From contig OZ010788.1 of NCBI GenBank assembly GCA_963932465.1, positions 675,512,484-675,576,483 of the forward strand: a stretch of DNA of 64,000 nucleotides, in the 5' to 3' direction. Below the pieces are notes generated by a model. It did no database searches. It worked only from the letters and a program-made list of their open reading frames with translations, and was not told the DNA's origin. Position 1 is the stretch's first letter, and every line of letters begins with the position of its first letter. This document shows, in pieces, positions 43,320-54,007 of this stretch. The stretch is from Maratus speciosus (lineage: Eukaryota > Arthropoda > Arachnida > Araneae > Salticidae). The translations under genes were made by a program, and so were the position numbers.

Positions 43320-43745
43320 ACTACGAAAAACCAAGAAAATGACACAAAAATCGCTATTATAGTGCCTCCTTTCGACGGAATATTTCCAAATTCAGACTGG
43401 ACCTTCCTGGCATGGCCAAAAACATACATATAAAATTTGGTTGAATTCTATGCACAACTTCATACACTTTTCAATGGTACACTATTGAAAATTGAATAAA
43501 AGTCGCAATTACAGCGCCACCTTCGGCGGATTTTTTCCAAATTAATGAAGGAACTGCTTGCCATAGCCAAATACTTAAAAAAAAAAAAAAATTGGTTGAA
43601 TTCTATGCATAACTTTATGCGCTTTTTGATGTAACAATGGCGACAGACATACGGACAGACATTTTTTATAAACCTGTGTTTTGGGGGATCTCTGACCTCT
43701 AAAACGTGCAAATCCGTTGAAAACCGGAAGTCGAAAAAAATTCCG
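43320..43745. mobile_element. Part of a DNA element with an internal ~153-bp duplication
   Basis: Two tandem segments, 43350-43490 and 43498-43640, share TTTCCAAATT, TGCCATAGCCAAA / GGCATGGCCAAAA and TTGGTTGAATTCTATGCA. After them comes ACATACGGACAGACATTTTT, GGGGGATCTCTGACC and AAATCCGTTGAAAACCGGAA, an end sequence resembling an interspersed element I associate with arthropod genomes. Left boundary not found. Confidence 0.5.
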
Positions 43746-44060
43746 ATTGCAATACTTTAAAAATAAAGGCTAAACACCATTTTTTCCGTATTAAAATATT
43801 TAGCTTACATAATCGAAGAATGTCTGACCAAGTAATAAAGAGAGGATTACAGTTACAAATTAGTGGTATCCAAAAGCTTTTACGAACGAAGTAAGCAAAA
43901 TTTGCAGATCCTTTATTAGCCCGAGGGGGAAGGGAGGGAGCGAGCGCCTTCCCCCTTAGATCCACCACTGTTTTCAGATCAGCGATGAACTCAGGGTGTG
44001 ACATCCCCCCCCCCCCCTAGGAGCCTCCTATTTCTGAATTCATCTCAATTTCCAGGATCC
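43746..44060. other. Unassigned sequence
   Basis: Purine-rich patch GAGGGGGAAGGGAGGGAGCG at 43921 and a C-run CATCCCCCCCCCCCCC at 44003. No gene. Confidence 0.35.
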
Positions 44061-44067
44061 TACAACT

Positions 44068-44928
44068 CAGGGCTGAAACTAGCCTTTTTTGCACCCGGGG
44101 CAAAGATGTATTTTGACCCCCCCCCCCCCCCCGACACACACACCTCTTCCTCCGCAAAGTATAATTACAAAGAGAATTTTACTAATTTTTCTAATAACCA
44201 GCTTATTTTAAAATTGAAATTATGTGATACTGAACTACGTAATCTGCTTTGCCAAATATTGATTCATTAAAATCTTGAAAACGGAATAGAAAAAAATTCC
44301 GCTTTATAGAGGATCCTTATATCATATCATCCTTAGATTCTTCTATACTTTGGCATACCCCAGACAGGGCGATTTTAACAATACCATGCTAAACATAGCA
44401 GGTGTCTGTCCAGACTTTTGTCACAGGGTCCTTTTTTTTGTAAAATTGTGAAGTTTTTCTTGTATTTGTGAAAATTCTAGTTATAATTTTGTGATTTTGA
44501 AACTATGGTTATATTCAAGTTCTATCTTTTATATATAAAAAAGACAAGTAATATGTTATTTCATGTGTTCAGATGTTATTTTAGAAGTCAGATTTTACAT
44601 TTAAATGAATAAATGTGTGAAAGGTTCAATTTGAAGGTGGGAATATTTTGTGAAAGGTCTATTTATAAGACAAAAAATTTTCTGAAGAGTCCTGTTTTGG
44701 AATAAAAAAAATTGTGAAGGGTCCTGTTTTGGGATGAAAGGTTTTGTGAAGGGTCCTCTTTTAAGATAAAAATTTTTGTGAAGGGTCCTTTAAAGGACCT
44801 AGAATTTTCCTAAACAGATCCCTGCATAGAACTGAGAAAAATCGGCAAACAAAATCTTCATTGGACGTCCCATCGTTCTGGCGCCCGGGGCACATGGCCC
44901 CCTCCCCCCCCCCTTAGTTTCGGCCCTG
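44068..44928. mobile_element. hAT-like element (CAGGGCYGAAACTA ends)
   Basis: Left CAGGGCTGAAACTAGCC, right read inward CAGGGCCGAAACTAAGG. CAGGG tips fit hAT. C-runs lie just inside both ends (44118-44132 and 44901-44914). Interior 44640-44800 is a minisatellite of about 40 bp: TTGTGAAGGGTCCTGTTTTG and variants, four copies. The flanking octamers (CTACAACT, CTGCACAA) do not match well, so the duplication has decayed. Confidence 0.72.
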
Positions 44929-45390
44929 CTGCACAAATCTGCTGTCTCATGAACTTATTTTTGGAAGTATGGAAAAATAAAGAGACTCTTCGACACCTGA
45001 AAAAAAAATGTCCGAAATGGGATGCACGTGCGGATGAAAGTTCTGCAATCGTGTGTGAAAGTTTTGCTTTGTCGAGCCGTGAAAACAAATAAAAAATGGG
45101 AACACCTTCTGTAAAATAAAAGTTTCGACATTCTTGTTCGTAGGCAGCTTATCGAACGCTATAATGGGTGAAGGGTAGGTCTACAGACCACTCAATCTAA
45201 GTAGTGCGTATCGCGTTGAATATTCTTTCTGCTTTGCACGGGAGGCTGCGCAACTTTGCACTGATAATGACACGACATGCATGCGAATGAGGCAGAATTC
45301 TCATCATAAATCCGACACTGTTCAAAACACCAAAGCTTCCGATATATAATACAGCAAAAAGAAGCATTGTACGAGGACAGTCTCACTTAC
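44929..45390. other. Unassigned sequence
   Basis: Moderate GC, no repeat termini. The minus-strand frames of 64-76 codons have no recognisable features. Possibly unique sequence. Confidence 0.3.
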
Positions 45391-45393
45391 ACA

Positions 45394-45458
45394 AGGCCGT
45401 AGCCAGTGGGGGGATCACCAGGGTTTGATCCCCTTCCGAAATTTCTGTCAAGATGACG
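45394..45458. mobile_element. Fragment of a hAT-like end (GGCCGTAGCCAG)
   Basis: AAGGCCGTAGCCAGTGGGGG then GGTTTGATCCCC, a wording common at the ends of DNA elements in animal genomes. The following TTAA MITE begins directly after it and may have interrupted it; no partner end was identified. Confidence 0.4.
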
Positions 45459-45975
45459 TTAACCCTTTATCTACTGACGGTACTTATTACTAAGTACCAT
45501 TAAAATAACTTGTTATAAAATTCATTTAATACATAGATAAGTAATATACAGTTTAGAATGATTTATAGTATGATATGATGTAGATGCATTATTTTATCTT
45601 GTTCCAAAAGTATTATTGATTACACAAAACAAAAATATTTTTAAAATGATGTTTTCCTTTGCCTTTGCAGATTTTCAGCTTTCTTGGCGTTGGGGGAGGA
45701 TTTTCCAATTCGGAAATATTTCTATATTTCTATTTTACGAACATTATATTTGTACATTTCCTAATTCTACAAAATACTAAGAAAAATGTTTAAAATAAAA
45801 GCTTTGAGTGGGGTTATAAAGAGTGCGCAAAATCCCTATAAATTCAAATTTAATGAATCCTTCAAAAATATATTAAATGATTATGTAAATCTTCTAATGT
45901 AGTTTAACAATTCACGAAAAATGCTTTAGAAGAAAAAATTTTCATGAATTCATAATTCAGTACATAAAGGGTTAA
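45459..45975. mobile_element. 517-bp TTAA MITE (CCCTTTATSTACTGA ends)
   Basis: Left TTAACCCTTTATCTACTGAC, right read inward TTAACCCTTTATGTACTGAA; 18 of 20 identical. TTAA at 45459-45462 and 45972-45975. The interior contains TTACTAAGTACC and an AT-rich body with no frame of note. Its right TTAA is also the left TTAA of the next candidate. Confidence 0.88.
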
Positions 45976-46456
45976 CCTCTTCAGTTCCAAAGCTAAAATA
46001 ATAATACAAATGCTTATTCATTGGTTTTTTCCAAACAAAATGACATCGTAAATGGCAGAAAAAATATCTTTTCTGAAATGGATACTTTAGGTTCAAAAAT
46101 CTATATATTTAAAACGCTAAGCGTTTTCTTTCGACAGTCCGTGAGAAGAAACTGCTGCATCAAATTACACCAATCTTTTTTTGAATGGAAGATATTTGGC
46201 CACAGATTTGTTATCATCCATTCGTTTGTTCAAATGTTTTATTAATTAGCCGTAATTTTATATTAAAATTCTACATTTGCGCATGGGCAGTACATAAGTA
46301 CAAGTCTGCCTTTGGAGTGACGCGCTGCACGTTCAAGTTCGTCTGCTATTCGATCTTTCTGTAAACAAGCTTTTCTTTCAATAAATTTTCTTCCAAAGTT
46401 AATATTATTTGGCTCTTTAGGCATTATTAACAATTAAGAAATGTATTGTGTCTATA

Positions 46457-46699
46457 TCGATAGAAACTATATTAATACATGGAAATTATTCCAGAGAGAA
46501 ACATTCGCCTTGGATACAATATTTCAAATGAAAATCAAATTTCAAAGTAATTGCTTAAAAGGCGCAAAGGCCAACATAGTGAAAAAGATTCCGCTTTTAA
46601 GCAATTACTTTGAAATTTGATTTTCATTTGAAATATTGTATCCAAGGCGAATGTTTCTCTCTGGAATAATTTCCATGTATTAATATAGTTTCTATCGAT
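46457..46699. repeat. Inverted pair of SINE bodies
   Basis: The left arm 46457-46561 (TCGATAGAAACTATATTAAT ... AATTGCTTAAAAG) and right arm 46594-46699 are nearly perfect inverses, including ACATGGAAATTATTCCAGAG and GCCTTGGATACAATATTTCA. The 32-base loop holds GCGCAAAGGCCAACATAGTG. The arms correspond to the 3' body of the SINE at 46823-47005. The left arm is a minus-strand copy and the right arm a plus-strand copy. Confidence 0.85.
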
Positions 46700-46822
46700 G
46701 CTGGATTTAATTATGTTTCGTGTTAGCCCCAGGTCGGTGGCGCACGATAAATATTCCATCTTGTGCTGCGTTTGTAGCCTTGCCAACATATAATAGTGAG
46801 AAATTTTCCGAGCTGTGTATCG

Positions 46823-46893
46823 TTCCAAGTGGTTTAGTCGGTAGAAAGTCAGTGCGCTATACTGATGGCCCGGGTTAGAGTCCCGGCTTGGAA
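46823..46893 (+). pseudogene. tRNA-like cloverleaf (SINE head), 71 nt
   Basis: Stems fold exactly: acceptor TTCCAAG / CTTGGAA (7 of 7), anticodon stem TCAGT / ACTGA (5 of 5) around loop GCGCTAT, T stem CCGGG / CCCGG (5 of 5) around TTAGAGT, and a 4-nt variable loop TGGC. The B-box-like region GGTTAGAGTCC has A where a C is expected in the T loop. Position 33 is C and not U, and the D stem is weak. By position the anticodon would be GCT, yet the short variable loop does not fit serine. With the same downstream body found in two more copies, this is best read as the promoter-bearing head of a tRNA-derived SINE and not a working tRNA gene. Confidence 0.75.
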
Positions 46894-47005
46894 TCTTTTT
46901 CACTATGTTGGCCTTTGCGCCTTTTAAGCAATTACTTTGAAATTTGATTTTCATTTGAAATATAGTATCCAATGCGAATGTTTCGAATAATTTCCATGTA
47001 TTAAT
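46823..47005 (+). mobile_element. tRNA-derived SINE
   Basis: tRNA-like head (46823-46893) followed by body TCTTTTTCACTATGTTGGCC, TTTGCGCCTTTTAAGCAATT and AATTTCCATGTATTAATA. Two headless partial copies form the inverted pair at 46457-46699. The 145-codon minus-strand frame across 46535-46972 is the antisense of head plus bodies (it contains the PSRDSNPGH string that antisense T-arm sequence gives) and is not a gene. Confidence 0.75.
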
Positions 47006-47352
47006 AAATAAATTGAGCTTATCTAAAATTTTCGTTATATTTTCTGACCATTATCAAGAATATATATGTGTGTGTGTCAGAAAGAAATGTTTGTCATTCA
47101 TTTGCGTAAAAAAATAAAATGGAAAAAAAAATATTCGCATAATAGCTATAAAAGAAATTACCTTGATATCCAGGTTTAATATTTAAAAAATGTAAAATAA
47201 AATTCAAGTAATAAAATATATATTATAGATCGTTAGCTGCCCCAAGTTTCAAATTTAAGTTTTTAGAGAGTGAGACAGATAAAAATAAAATTCATGGCAG
47301 CTTTTAATGACCGTGTAGTTTTAATAAATAAATAAATCAATGAAAATAGATA

Positions 47353-47919
47353 CAGTGAAACCCCGATTTAACGTTATTCAAGGGACCATACAGAAATGAC
47401 GTTAAATGCGGGAAAACGTTAAATCGGGGCAAGATGAAAACAAAACACCGAGCGTAAAAGAAAGACTAATTTAGGTAAGATACGTTCCATTTTTTAATTT
47501 ACAATGATTTAGACATAATTTTTCTAAATTACGTTTTAAAGAATTGGGTTATTTTATTTTACGTACTGTTTTTAATAGTTACAACACAAATCTAAACTTA
47601 GGGGATATTTTTTGTAACCTTTTTTATGGGTCTTCACTATTTCAAAGGAATAATCTATATTTTACCATCTAAAATTAATAAACAAATTCTAACGAATGCT
47701 ATCAGTTCCGTTCTAGTACAAAAAGCAAAATCGAATAAATTAAAAAAGGATTGGTGCATATGGAAGAGAGGAGGGTTTTCGAATATTGTACCCGCAGTTG
47801 GTAAGAAATGCAAAGATAGGACATATTCCGAATTTTGAGCGTATTGATAAAAAAAAAATATTTATTTTCATCACAATTTTTGACTATTTTAGAAAAATTT
47901 CGTTGAGTTTTTACCGCTG

Positions 47920-47960
<41 letters not shown>

Positions 47961-48108
47961 ATTAAATGCGGAAAATATTTAAAATGATAACGTTAAATCC
48001 GGGATTTTTTAACATTACAACTATAGGAAATTAATTGGGACTAGTGAAAAATGACGTTATATGCGGGAAATCGTTAAATGCGGGTCATGGTAAATCGGGG
48101 TTTCACTG
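47353..48108. mobile_element. Tigger/pogo-like MITE family D
   Basis: Left CAGTGAAACCCCGATTTAAC, right read inward CAGTGAAACCCCGATTTACC; 19 of 20 identical. TA at 47351-47352 and 48109-48110. Subterminal ACGTTAAATGCGGGAAA motifs repeat at both ends. The interior has a run of 40 A at 47920-47959. No transposase recognised. Confidence 0.92.
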
Positions 48109-48110
48109 TA

Positions 48111-48768
48111 TTGTTATTAAAAAAAATGAGGCCATAATAAGTAAAAATAAATTTTCTACCCAGTGTTTTTAGGTAAATTTCTGATAAAAGCAAGCATAAT
48201 TAGTTGTAAATTATAAACTTAAAATTCTTTCACTTCATTGAATAGGTTAGACTGGCAGCACCATCTATCCCCTTAAAGAAATAAGAATCACTTATCCAAT
48301 ATAAAAATTCGTCATTCAATAATTAATTTAAAAGCAACTAATTAACAATTAAAAAAATTTTCTAATGAGACATTCAAGTTATTTACCGTCAATTCTTGAC
48401 GGGCACTAACTAGTAGGGATTTAAAACATCAATTTAATAACCTTTAACTTAAATGAACGCAATCACACATTGAAGAGCTTTACACAAGTCAATAATCTAC
48501 AAATTCTCAAAAAATTTTATTGAAAAAGATTTAAGTTAAATATGAAAATTTCTCACTTTCTGGGTCATACTATCTTTCGGGCATTTTGCAAACTCAGGTG
48601 AAAATAACATTTATTTTATGTGGAAATCGGCTTAGAGGCTGCCATTGATTCGTTTGCTTTGAACGCAAAAAATATTCAGCTATTAAGAAGGGATGCGAAA
48701 ATGTAAAAAAAAATCGGATATTTTAGTTTTTATAAGGTCCCCATTTGGGGATCCAGGGACCGAAGAGG
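48111..48768. other. Unassigned AT-rich sequence inside the candidate TTAA element
   Basis: No gene. TCCCCATTTGGGGA palindrome at 48739-48752 near the right end. Confidence 0.35.
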
Positions 48769-48772
48769 TTAA

Positions 48773-49552
48773 ATATGCCATGAGTCCCGATTATACTAGT
48801 TAATATGGACCAAGCTCACCTCGAATAAGCAAAAAAAAAAAAAAAAAAAAAAAAAACTCTGATAAACCGGATTTGACACAAACCAACTAAAGAGATGAAA
48901 CATAAATTTTCACTTCATTCATTCATTTTTAGGGAACTAGCAATATTTCTTTGATGTACATTTCCGTTACTTTTAAGAAAAGCGGGGAATGAAATGGTTT
49001 ATTTGAAATAGCGCTTGATAGTTTTTTGTTTGTTGAACGTCAATTTTCCTGCAGTATTACGCTACTGCATAACTATCAACTTCTAAACTTTTTTCCTACC
49101 ACTAAAACTTACCAGTAAATTTTGCTAATTCAATCGCACACATTGGTAGCGAAGTGATTCTATTAGTTGCAGGTGTAGCCTCTTCTTTCTGCTCAAAGTA
49201 TTAAATAGTTTTTTCAATCGAACTTATACTTTTGGAATGGATCATTTTCTTCTGATGGACTGATGGCTTCCATTATTATGAAACAGCCATTATAAAGGAA
49301 GTGTTAGGTGAAGATGAAAGAGTAATCGTAAAAAGTTAGAACTCTGATTTTCTGGTCAAAATGGGAAAAAAAAAAGGCCATTTTTTAAATAAAACTCGGT
49401 TATAAATTTATTGAAAATAACTCAGTTTCACAATTTTAACCCACTAATTTCCATGGTAGAATACGTTCTAGAAATTCCGCAATTCAAAGAATCTGAATTC
49501 ACGCCAGAAAATTTCAATAATAAATTTTGCTTTATTGAGCGACTGAATGTCT
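48773..49552. other. Unassigned sequence
   Basis: A-run of about 25 at 48832-48856. A diverged relative of the 40321 foldback may lie at 49075-49190. No gene. Confidence 0.35.
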
Positions 49553-49560
49553 GTTATTAA

Positions 49561-50585
49561 TAGCGTAGCGATGCACCGAATATTCGGTATTCGGCTATGT
49601 TACCGAATATCAAACTATTCGGTATACCGAATATTCGGCTGGGCCGAATAGAAAACTACTCGGCTTGCCGAATATTCGGTGATATTCGGCCCAACCGAAT
49701 ACTTAAAAAAAACTTTAAAAACATATTTTTAAAAACCTTATACCACTTCTATGTTTAATAGTCATTCAGAAAATTAGAAACAGAATCGTATATTTAAACA
49801 AAAGAGAATGTTTTTACATTATTTATTTGATGTTTATTAAGTATTATTTAAAAAAATTAACCAATCACGAGGATTTTCATAGGAATTAATGATGTACAAA
49901 TGCAAGTTCCTGAACATTGTCCAGTAAATAATCTGTTTCTTGCTAAGATTTTAAGAACAACGTTTACAATCTCTGAAAATGATCGGCTACTCCAGACACC
50001 GATCTAGGATGCATTTAAAAAATTCCTTGCTTAATCAAAGGGAGTAGAAGAGTTATTCTTGATTAGTCAACACTATATGAAATTTGAATACATTGCATTA
50101 TTTATTTACTTTTGTCTCTTCCTGACAAACAAATATAGGATCCTGTACAATTTTTTCTCCATTTCTCTTTGATTTTAAAAGGCTTGCTTTAGAATTTAAG
50201 AAAATTTTATTCATTTGTTTTAATTCACAGAAGAAGCCATGAAATTTAAAATTTTATTAATTAAAAAAGTTTTATAACTATCCTCTTCTTAAATAACTCA
50301 AAGCAGATTTTTTTCAGCATTAAACTTTACTTGAAAAAAGCTCTTGATTATCAAAATGAAAGTTTCTGTTTTAAATATTATGTAAAATTGTTTTAAAATT
50401 TAACATTTTAATGCCTTTAAACTTTGAAATATAAAAGCATTCGACAAGCCGAATAGTTACTATTCGGCTTGTCGAATACTCCCCGAATATTCGGTCGCAG
50501 TTATTACTCAGCTGGCCGAATATTCGGTTCGTCTGTAGGCCGAATATTCAATATTCGGCCAAAATCATTATTCGGTGTATCCCTA
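49561..50585. mobile_element. hAT-like MITE with CCGAATATTCGG motifs, copy 1
   Basis: Flanked by an exact 8-bp duplication GTTATTAA (49553-49560 and 50586-50593). Right end read inward TAGGGATACACCGAATAATG; left TAGCGTAGCGATGCACCGAA, which carries an extra TAGCG. The palindrome CCGAATATTCGG and variants recur about ten times within 130 bp of the left end and five times near the right. The 700-bp middle is AT-rich with no transposase. Element length 1,025 bp. Confidence 0.92.
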
Positions 50586-50593
50586 GTTATTAA

Positions 50594-50967
50594 ATAAAGG
50601 AAATATTGCTGTTTTTAATTTCGGGTATGAATTTGGAGCATCTGAATTAAAAAATCCACTAAATTGGTAACGTGCTGGTAACCTATATGCTACCATAAGC
50701 ATTAGAGGGTTTAGCCAGATTTCTGAACTGATGTGTTTACCCAATTTCGGGTTTTTAAGTGCAGTTGTATTCTTTATTATCATTCACGATATTTATAAAA
50801 TATAAATTAAAATATTTTATTCTATTTTAAATATTCAAACCATTACAAAAAATATCTGGCCCTCCAGTGGAACTTTCGACATTTGATATTTTTAAAAAAC
50901 GCGGGGAAAACTTCTGAAAATATTTCACTGCGATTCCTCAGAAACCGGGGATATAGTGGATGGTATA
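50594..50967. other. Unassigned sequence
   Basis: Nothing recognised. Confidence 0.4.
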
Positions 50968-51930
50968 CAGGGCTTGAATTTCAGGGCGGGATGGCGGGAT
51001 TCGCGCCCAAAATTTTAAAATCCCGTCCAAAAGAATATCGTGGGCGGGAGGCTCCCGTCCAAAAAAATTTCCCCCTTTTCCGTAAATTTTGCATTTTTTA
51101 ACTACGGCCAACTCTCGCGAATGCTTGGCGAATTTCGTGGTATTTTCGCGCGATTGATTGACACATTTTGCGAGTTTTTTACTGCGAAAGATCGTTGAAA
51201 TTTGCGATTTTTTCAAGCGACCGCTAGACAAATTTCACTATTTTTTTCCCGATATCAGTTGACAAGTTTCACGTTATTTTCCGTGGCCGATTGGCGAATT
51301 CAGAGGTAATTCTGTTCCGAGTTTTCCGAAAATTATGAAAAATCGATCATCAATTCGAAAATTCGGAGATAAAAAAAATAACAGAAAAAGTATCGCAAAT
51401 TTCGACAAATCATCGCGGAAAAAGTCAATTTTGTCAATCGTTCGCAGAAAAAATCGTCAATTTCGTCGCAAAGGATCGCGGAAAAAGGCGAATTTTGGCA
51501 AAGGATCGCGAAAAAACGCAATTTCATCAAAAGATCAGTGAAAAACGTGAATTTCGCCAGAGGATCGCGGAAAAAAACGCGAATTTCGTCAGAGGATTGC
51601 AAAAAACTAGAATTTCGTCAAAGGATCGTGGGAAAAAACGTGAAATTCGGCCAGAGATCGCGGGGGAAAAGCGAATTTTGTCAACAGATCGCGAAATTAA
51701 CCAAAGAATCGCGATAAAACGAAATTTCAACAAAGAATCGCGTACAAATACAAATTTCGCTTCAATGGTATTTTGTCATGTCTGTATTAATAAAATTCTT
51801 TAAATAGCACACAAAATAACAGTGGATTTTAAATATATTTTTATCTCCCCCAAATAGCTCAACTCCCCTCCATTTATAAATGTTGGTAGGGAGACTCCCC
51901 TCCTTACGAAAAATTGAATTTCAAGCCCTG
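50968..51930. mobile_element. hAT-like element (CAGGGCTTGAATTTCA ends) with internal minisatellite
   Basis: Left CAGGGCTTGAATTTCAGGGC, right read inward CAGGGCTTGAAATTCAATTT; about 16 terminal bases agree. Just inside, GGCGGGATGGCGGGATT at the left and GGGAGACTCCCCTCC at the right. The middle (51120-51740) is a minisatellite of about 31 bp based on CGCGAATTTCGTCAAAGGAT CGCGGAAAAAA. The 68-102 codon lysine- and arginine-rich frames over it are repeat read-through. The flanking octamers do not match exactly. Confidence 0.75.
51400..51745 (-). repeat. Minisatellite, ~31-bp unit, about 11 copies
   Basis: CGAATTTCGTCA(A/G)AGGATCG with CGGAAAAAAACG recurs every 29-33 bp. It is the reverse complement of the unit in the MITEs at 52830, 53508 and 56587. 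Confidence 0.85.
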
Positions 51931-52276
51931 GCTATACCTTCTAGATTTTTTTATAGAATTTCCGTATACCCTTTATTTCTCATGATAAGATGAAGGGTAT
52001 AATCTCTAGCACACACCCTCTGCCTCCAGGGCAGTGTTGAATTCAGGGGGGTAAATTACCCCCGGAGCAATGAGATACCCCCGGAATATTTGAGATTTTG
52101 TGTTTTCAATGGTCAAAAAGTGCACTTTCCTCCCCGGAGTCACAGGAATCCCTCCCGGAGAAAAGCGACCGAATTCACCGTTGCTCCAGGGCAGTGGTTT
52201 CCAACGTGCGCTCTGAGAAATTTTTATTTTTAAGGGGCGGTAGGGTAAAATTTGTATACTAAGCACATACTCTGTA

Positions 52277-52307
<31 letters not shown>

Positions 52308-52829
52308 GCCTTTTAAAGGAATTTTATACTTTGGATAACATTTCTCAGGCATACAACAAAAAACTTTCGTGATATATACGACAAGGTGTGCAAACTTCCA
52401 CCTGTAAAAAAAGAATCGTCATGATGTTAGCCTTATTTATCTGCGATTCAATAAGCTGATATTTTTGTTACTGATGGAAGTTTGCAAAGGTTTTGAATAT
52501 GTGATCTTGGAACAGACTAATGTATTTATTAATTTAGGATATATAATTAAATTTTTAAAAACCTAATGAAATTTAATTAAAGCTATCTATAAGAAAAAAT
52601 ATTTACTACATTACATCCCACAATACAAATTATATAAGCTGTAATTTGTTAAACCCGTTTTATTTTTTCCACTTTTGAAGAACCTTCCCAACTCTCATTT
52701 AAACTGCACAAAATTTAATTTAATTCGAAATTTAAATCGAGTAGCCTCTCGTTCTATCGACATGCTTGATAGAACGACAAGCTCATTCAAGCGTCGTCTT
52801 GTCTCTTCTAAATAGACAAGAAATAAGCG
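51931..52829. other. Unassigned sequence
   Basis: A possible element end CAGTGTTGAATTCAGGGG at 52032 pairs with CGACCGAATTCACCGTTGCT at 52167-52186, suggesting a small 150-bp CCGGAG-rich MITE. T-run of about 26 at 52277-52302. No gene. Confidence 0.4.
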
Positions 52830-53463
52830 CAGGGGTGATTCTGAGTAAAAAAAAAAAAATCTGAAATTTGCAGCAAATTTTCTGAAAAGTTACAACAGAG
52901 GGGGGGGGAGCCGAAAACCCACTACCGGCACTAACTACGTCTTTTTCTTCGCGTCCTTTTGATGAGATTTGCGTTTTTTCGCGATATTTTGACGAAATTT
53001 GACGTTTTTCGTGATATTTTGACGAAATTTGACGTTTTTCGTGATATTTTGACGTTTTTTCGCTATCTTATGACTAAATTTCTCGTTTTTTTTCGCGATC
53101 TTATGACGAAACTTCTCGTTTTTTTTCGCGATCTTATGAAGAAATTTCTCGGGATCTTTCGACAAAAATTTCTGTTTTTTCGCAATTCTTTGACGAAACT
53201 GGCATTTTTTTGCTATTTTTTGACGAAATTTGCGTTTTTTTCGCCGTCCTTTGACGAAATTCGCGTTTTCCCCGTGATCCTTTGACAAAATTGGCGATTT
53301 TTCTTCGAACGATTAACGAAATTGATTTTTTTCGGCAGCCATTTGTCGAAATTCGCGATATATTTTATGTCGAATTTTCGGATTTATGACCAATATTTTA
53401 AATTTTCGGAAATGACTGCCTCAATTTCTGAAAATTCTGAATTCTGAAAAAGCAGAATTCCTG
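52830..53463. mobile_element. hAT-like MITE family E, copy 1 (expanded)
   Basis: CAGGGGTGATTCTGAGTAAA at the left, then CAGCAAATTTTCTGAAAAGT. Twelve copies of the ~31-bp unit follow (52950-53290), then CGAAATTCGCGATATATTTT and AATTTTCGGAAATGACTGCC, ending GCAGAATTCCTG. The left end and body match copies 2 and 3; the right tip is decayed and no clear duplication remains. The 117- and 108-codon frames are the minisatellite read on both strands. Confidence 0.75.
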
Positions 53464-53507
53464 TTTTCTAGTTTTTTTTTTTTTTTTCTGTGCTTTATAG
53501 TTCTTAT

Positions 53508-53887
53508 CAGGGCTGATTCTGAGTAAAAAAAAAATAATTTCTGAAATTCACAGCAAATTTTCTGAAACGCTACAACAGAGGGGGAGTGGATCCCCCCCCT
53601 TTTTTATGAGAGAGAAATCCACTCCCGGCACTGTGTTTTTTCGTGCCCCTTTGACGCAATTTGCATTTTTTCGCGATCTTTTGACGAAATTCGCGTTTTT
53701 TCCGCGATCCTTTGACGAAATTGCCGATTTTTCTTCGAAATATTGACGAAATTGATTTTTTTCGGCGACCATTTGTCGAAATTCGCGATATATTTTATGT
53801 CGAATTTTCGGATTTATGACCAATATTTTAAATTTTCGGAAATAACTGCCTCAATTTTTCGGAAAATTCGGAACGGAATCATCACTG
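53508..53887. mobile_element. hAT-like MITE family E, copy 2
   Basis: CAGGGCTGATTCTGAG at the left, CAGTGATGATTCCG read inward from the right, with an exact 8-bp duplication GTTCTTAT (53500-53507 and 53888-53895). It contains about four copies of the 31-bp unit (TTTGACGAAATTCGCGTTTT). It lies 45 bp from copy 1 in the same orientation. Confidence 0.92.
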
Positions 53888-53920
53888 GTTCTTATATAAA
53901 AATGCAATATTTCAAAATTC

Positions 53921-53922
<2 letters not shown>

Positions 53923-53955
<33 letters not shown>

Positions 53956-53963
53956 TTAGTTCT

Positions 53964-54000
<37 letters not shown>
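53923..54000. repeat. A30 / T36 inverted homopolymer pair
   Basis: A run of 30 A (53923-53952), 12 bases TGGTTAGTTCTG, then 36 T (53965-54000). The two runs can form a hairpin. Origin unknown; assembly error in homopolymers cannot be excluded. Confidence 0.85.

Positions 54001-54007
<7 letters not shown>

Larger units (their letters stand above)
45972..48772. mobile_element. Candidate 2.8-kb TTAA-bounded element
   Basis: Left TTAACCTCTTCAGTTCC, right read inward TTAACCTCTTCGGTCCC, about 15 of 17 matching, with TTAA at 45972-45975 and 48769-48772. It would enclose the SINE inverted pair and the Tigger-like element at 47353-48108. No transposase relic was recognised. The short terminal match leaves room for coincidence. 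Confidence 0.45.

Noticed and set aside
46823..46893. Functional tRNA gene
   Set aside because: C at position 33, A in the T-loop C position, a weak D stem, an anticodon/variable-loop mismatch and a repeated downstream body all point to a SINE.
46535..46972. 145-codon minus-strand open frame, the longest in the window
   Set aside because: It is the antisense of a SINE head and its inverted bodies; the two halves of the protein repeat the same string because the bodies repeat.
51333..51803. Lysine/arginine-rich frames up to 102 codons
   Set aside because: Read-through of the 31-bp minisatellite inside a hAT-like element.
50960..51938. 8-bp target duplication for the 50968-51930 element
   Set aside because: Flanks ATGGTATA and GCTATACC share only a shifted partial match, so it was not counted as a duplication.
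52935..53288. 117-codon and opposite 108-codon frames
   Set aside because: Same minisatellite read on both strands; unit lengths vary from about 23 to 33 bp.
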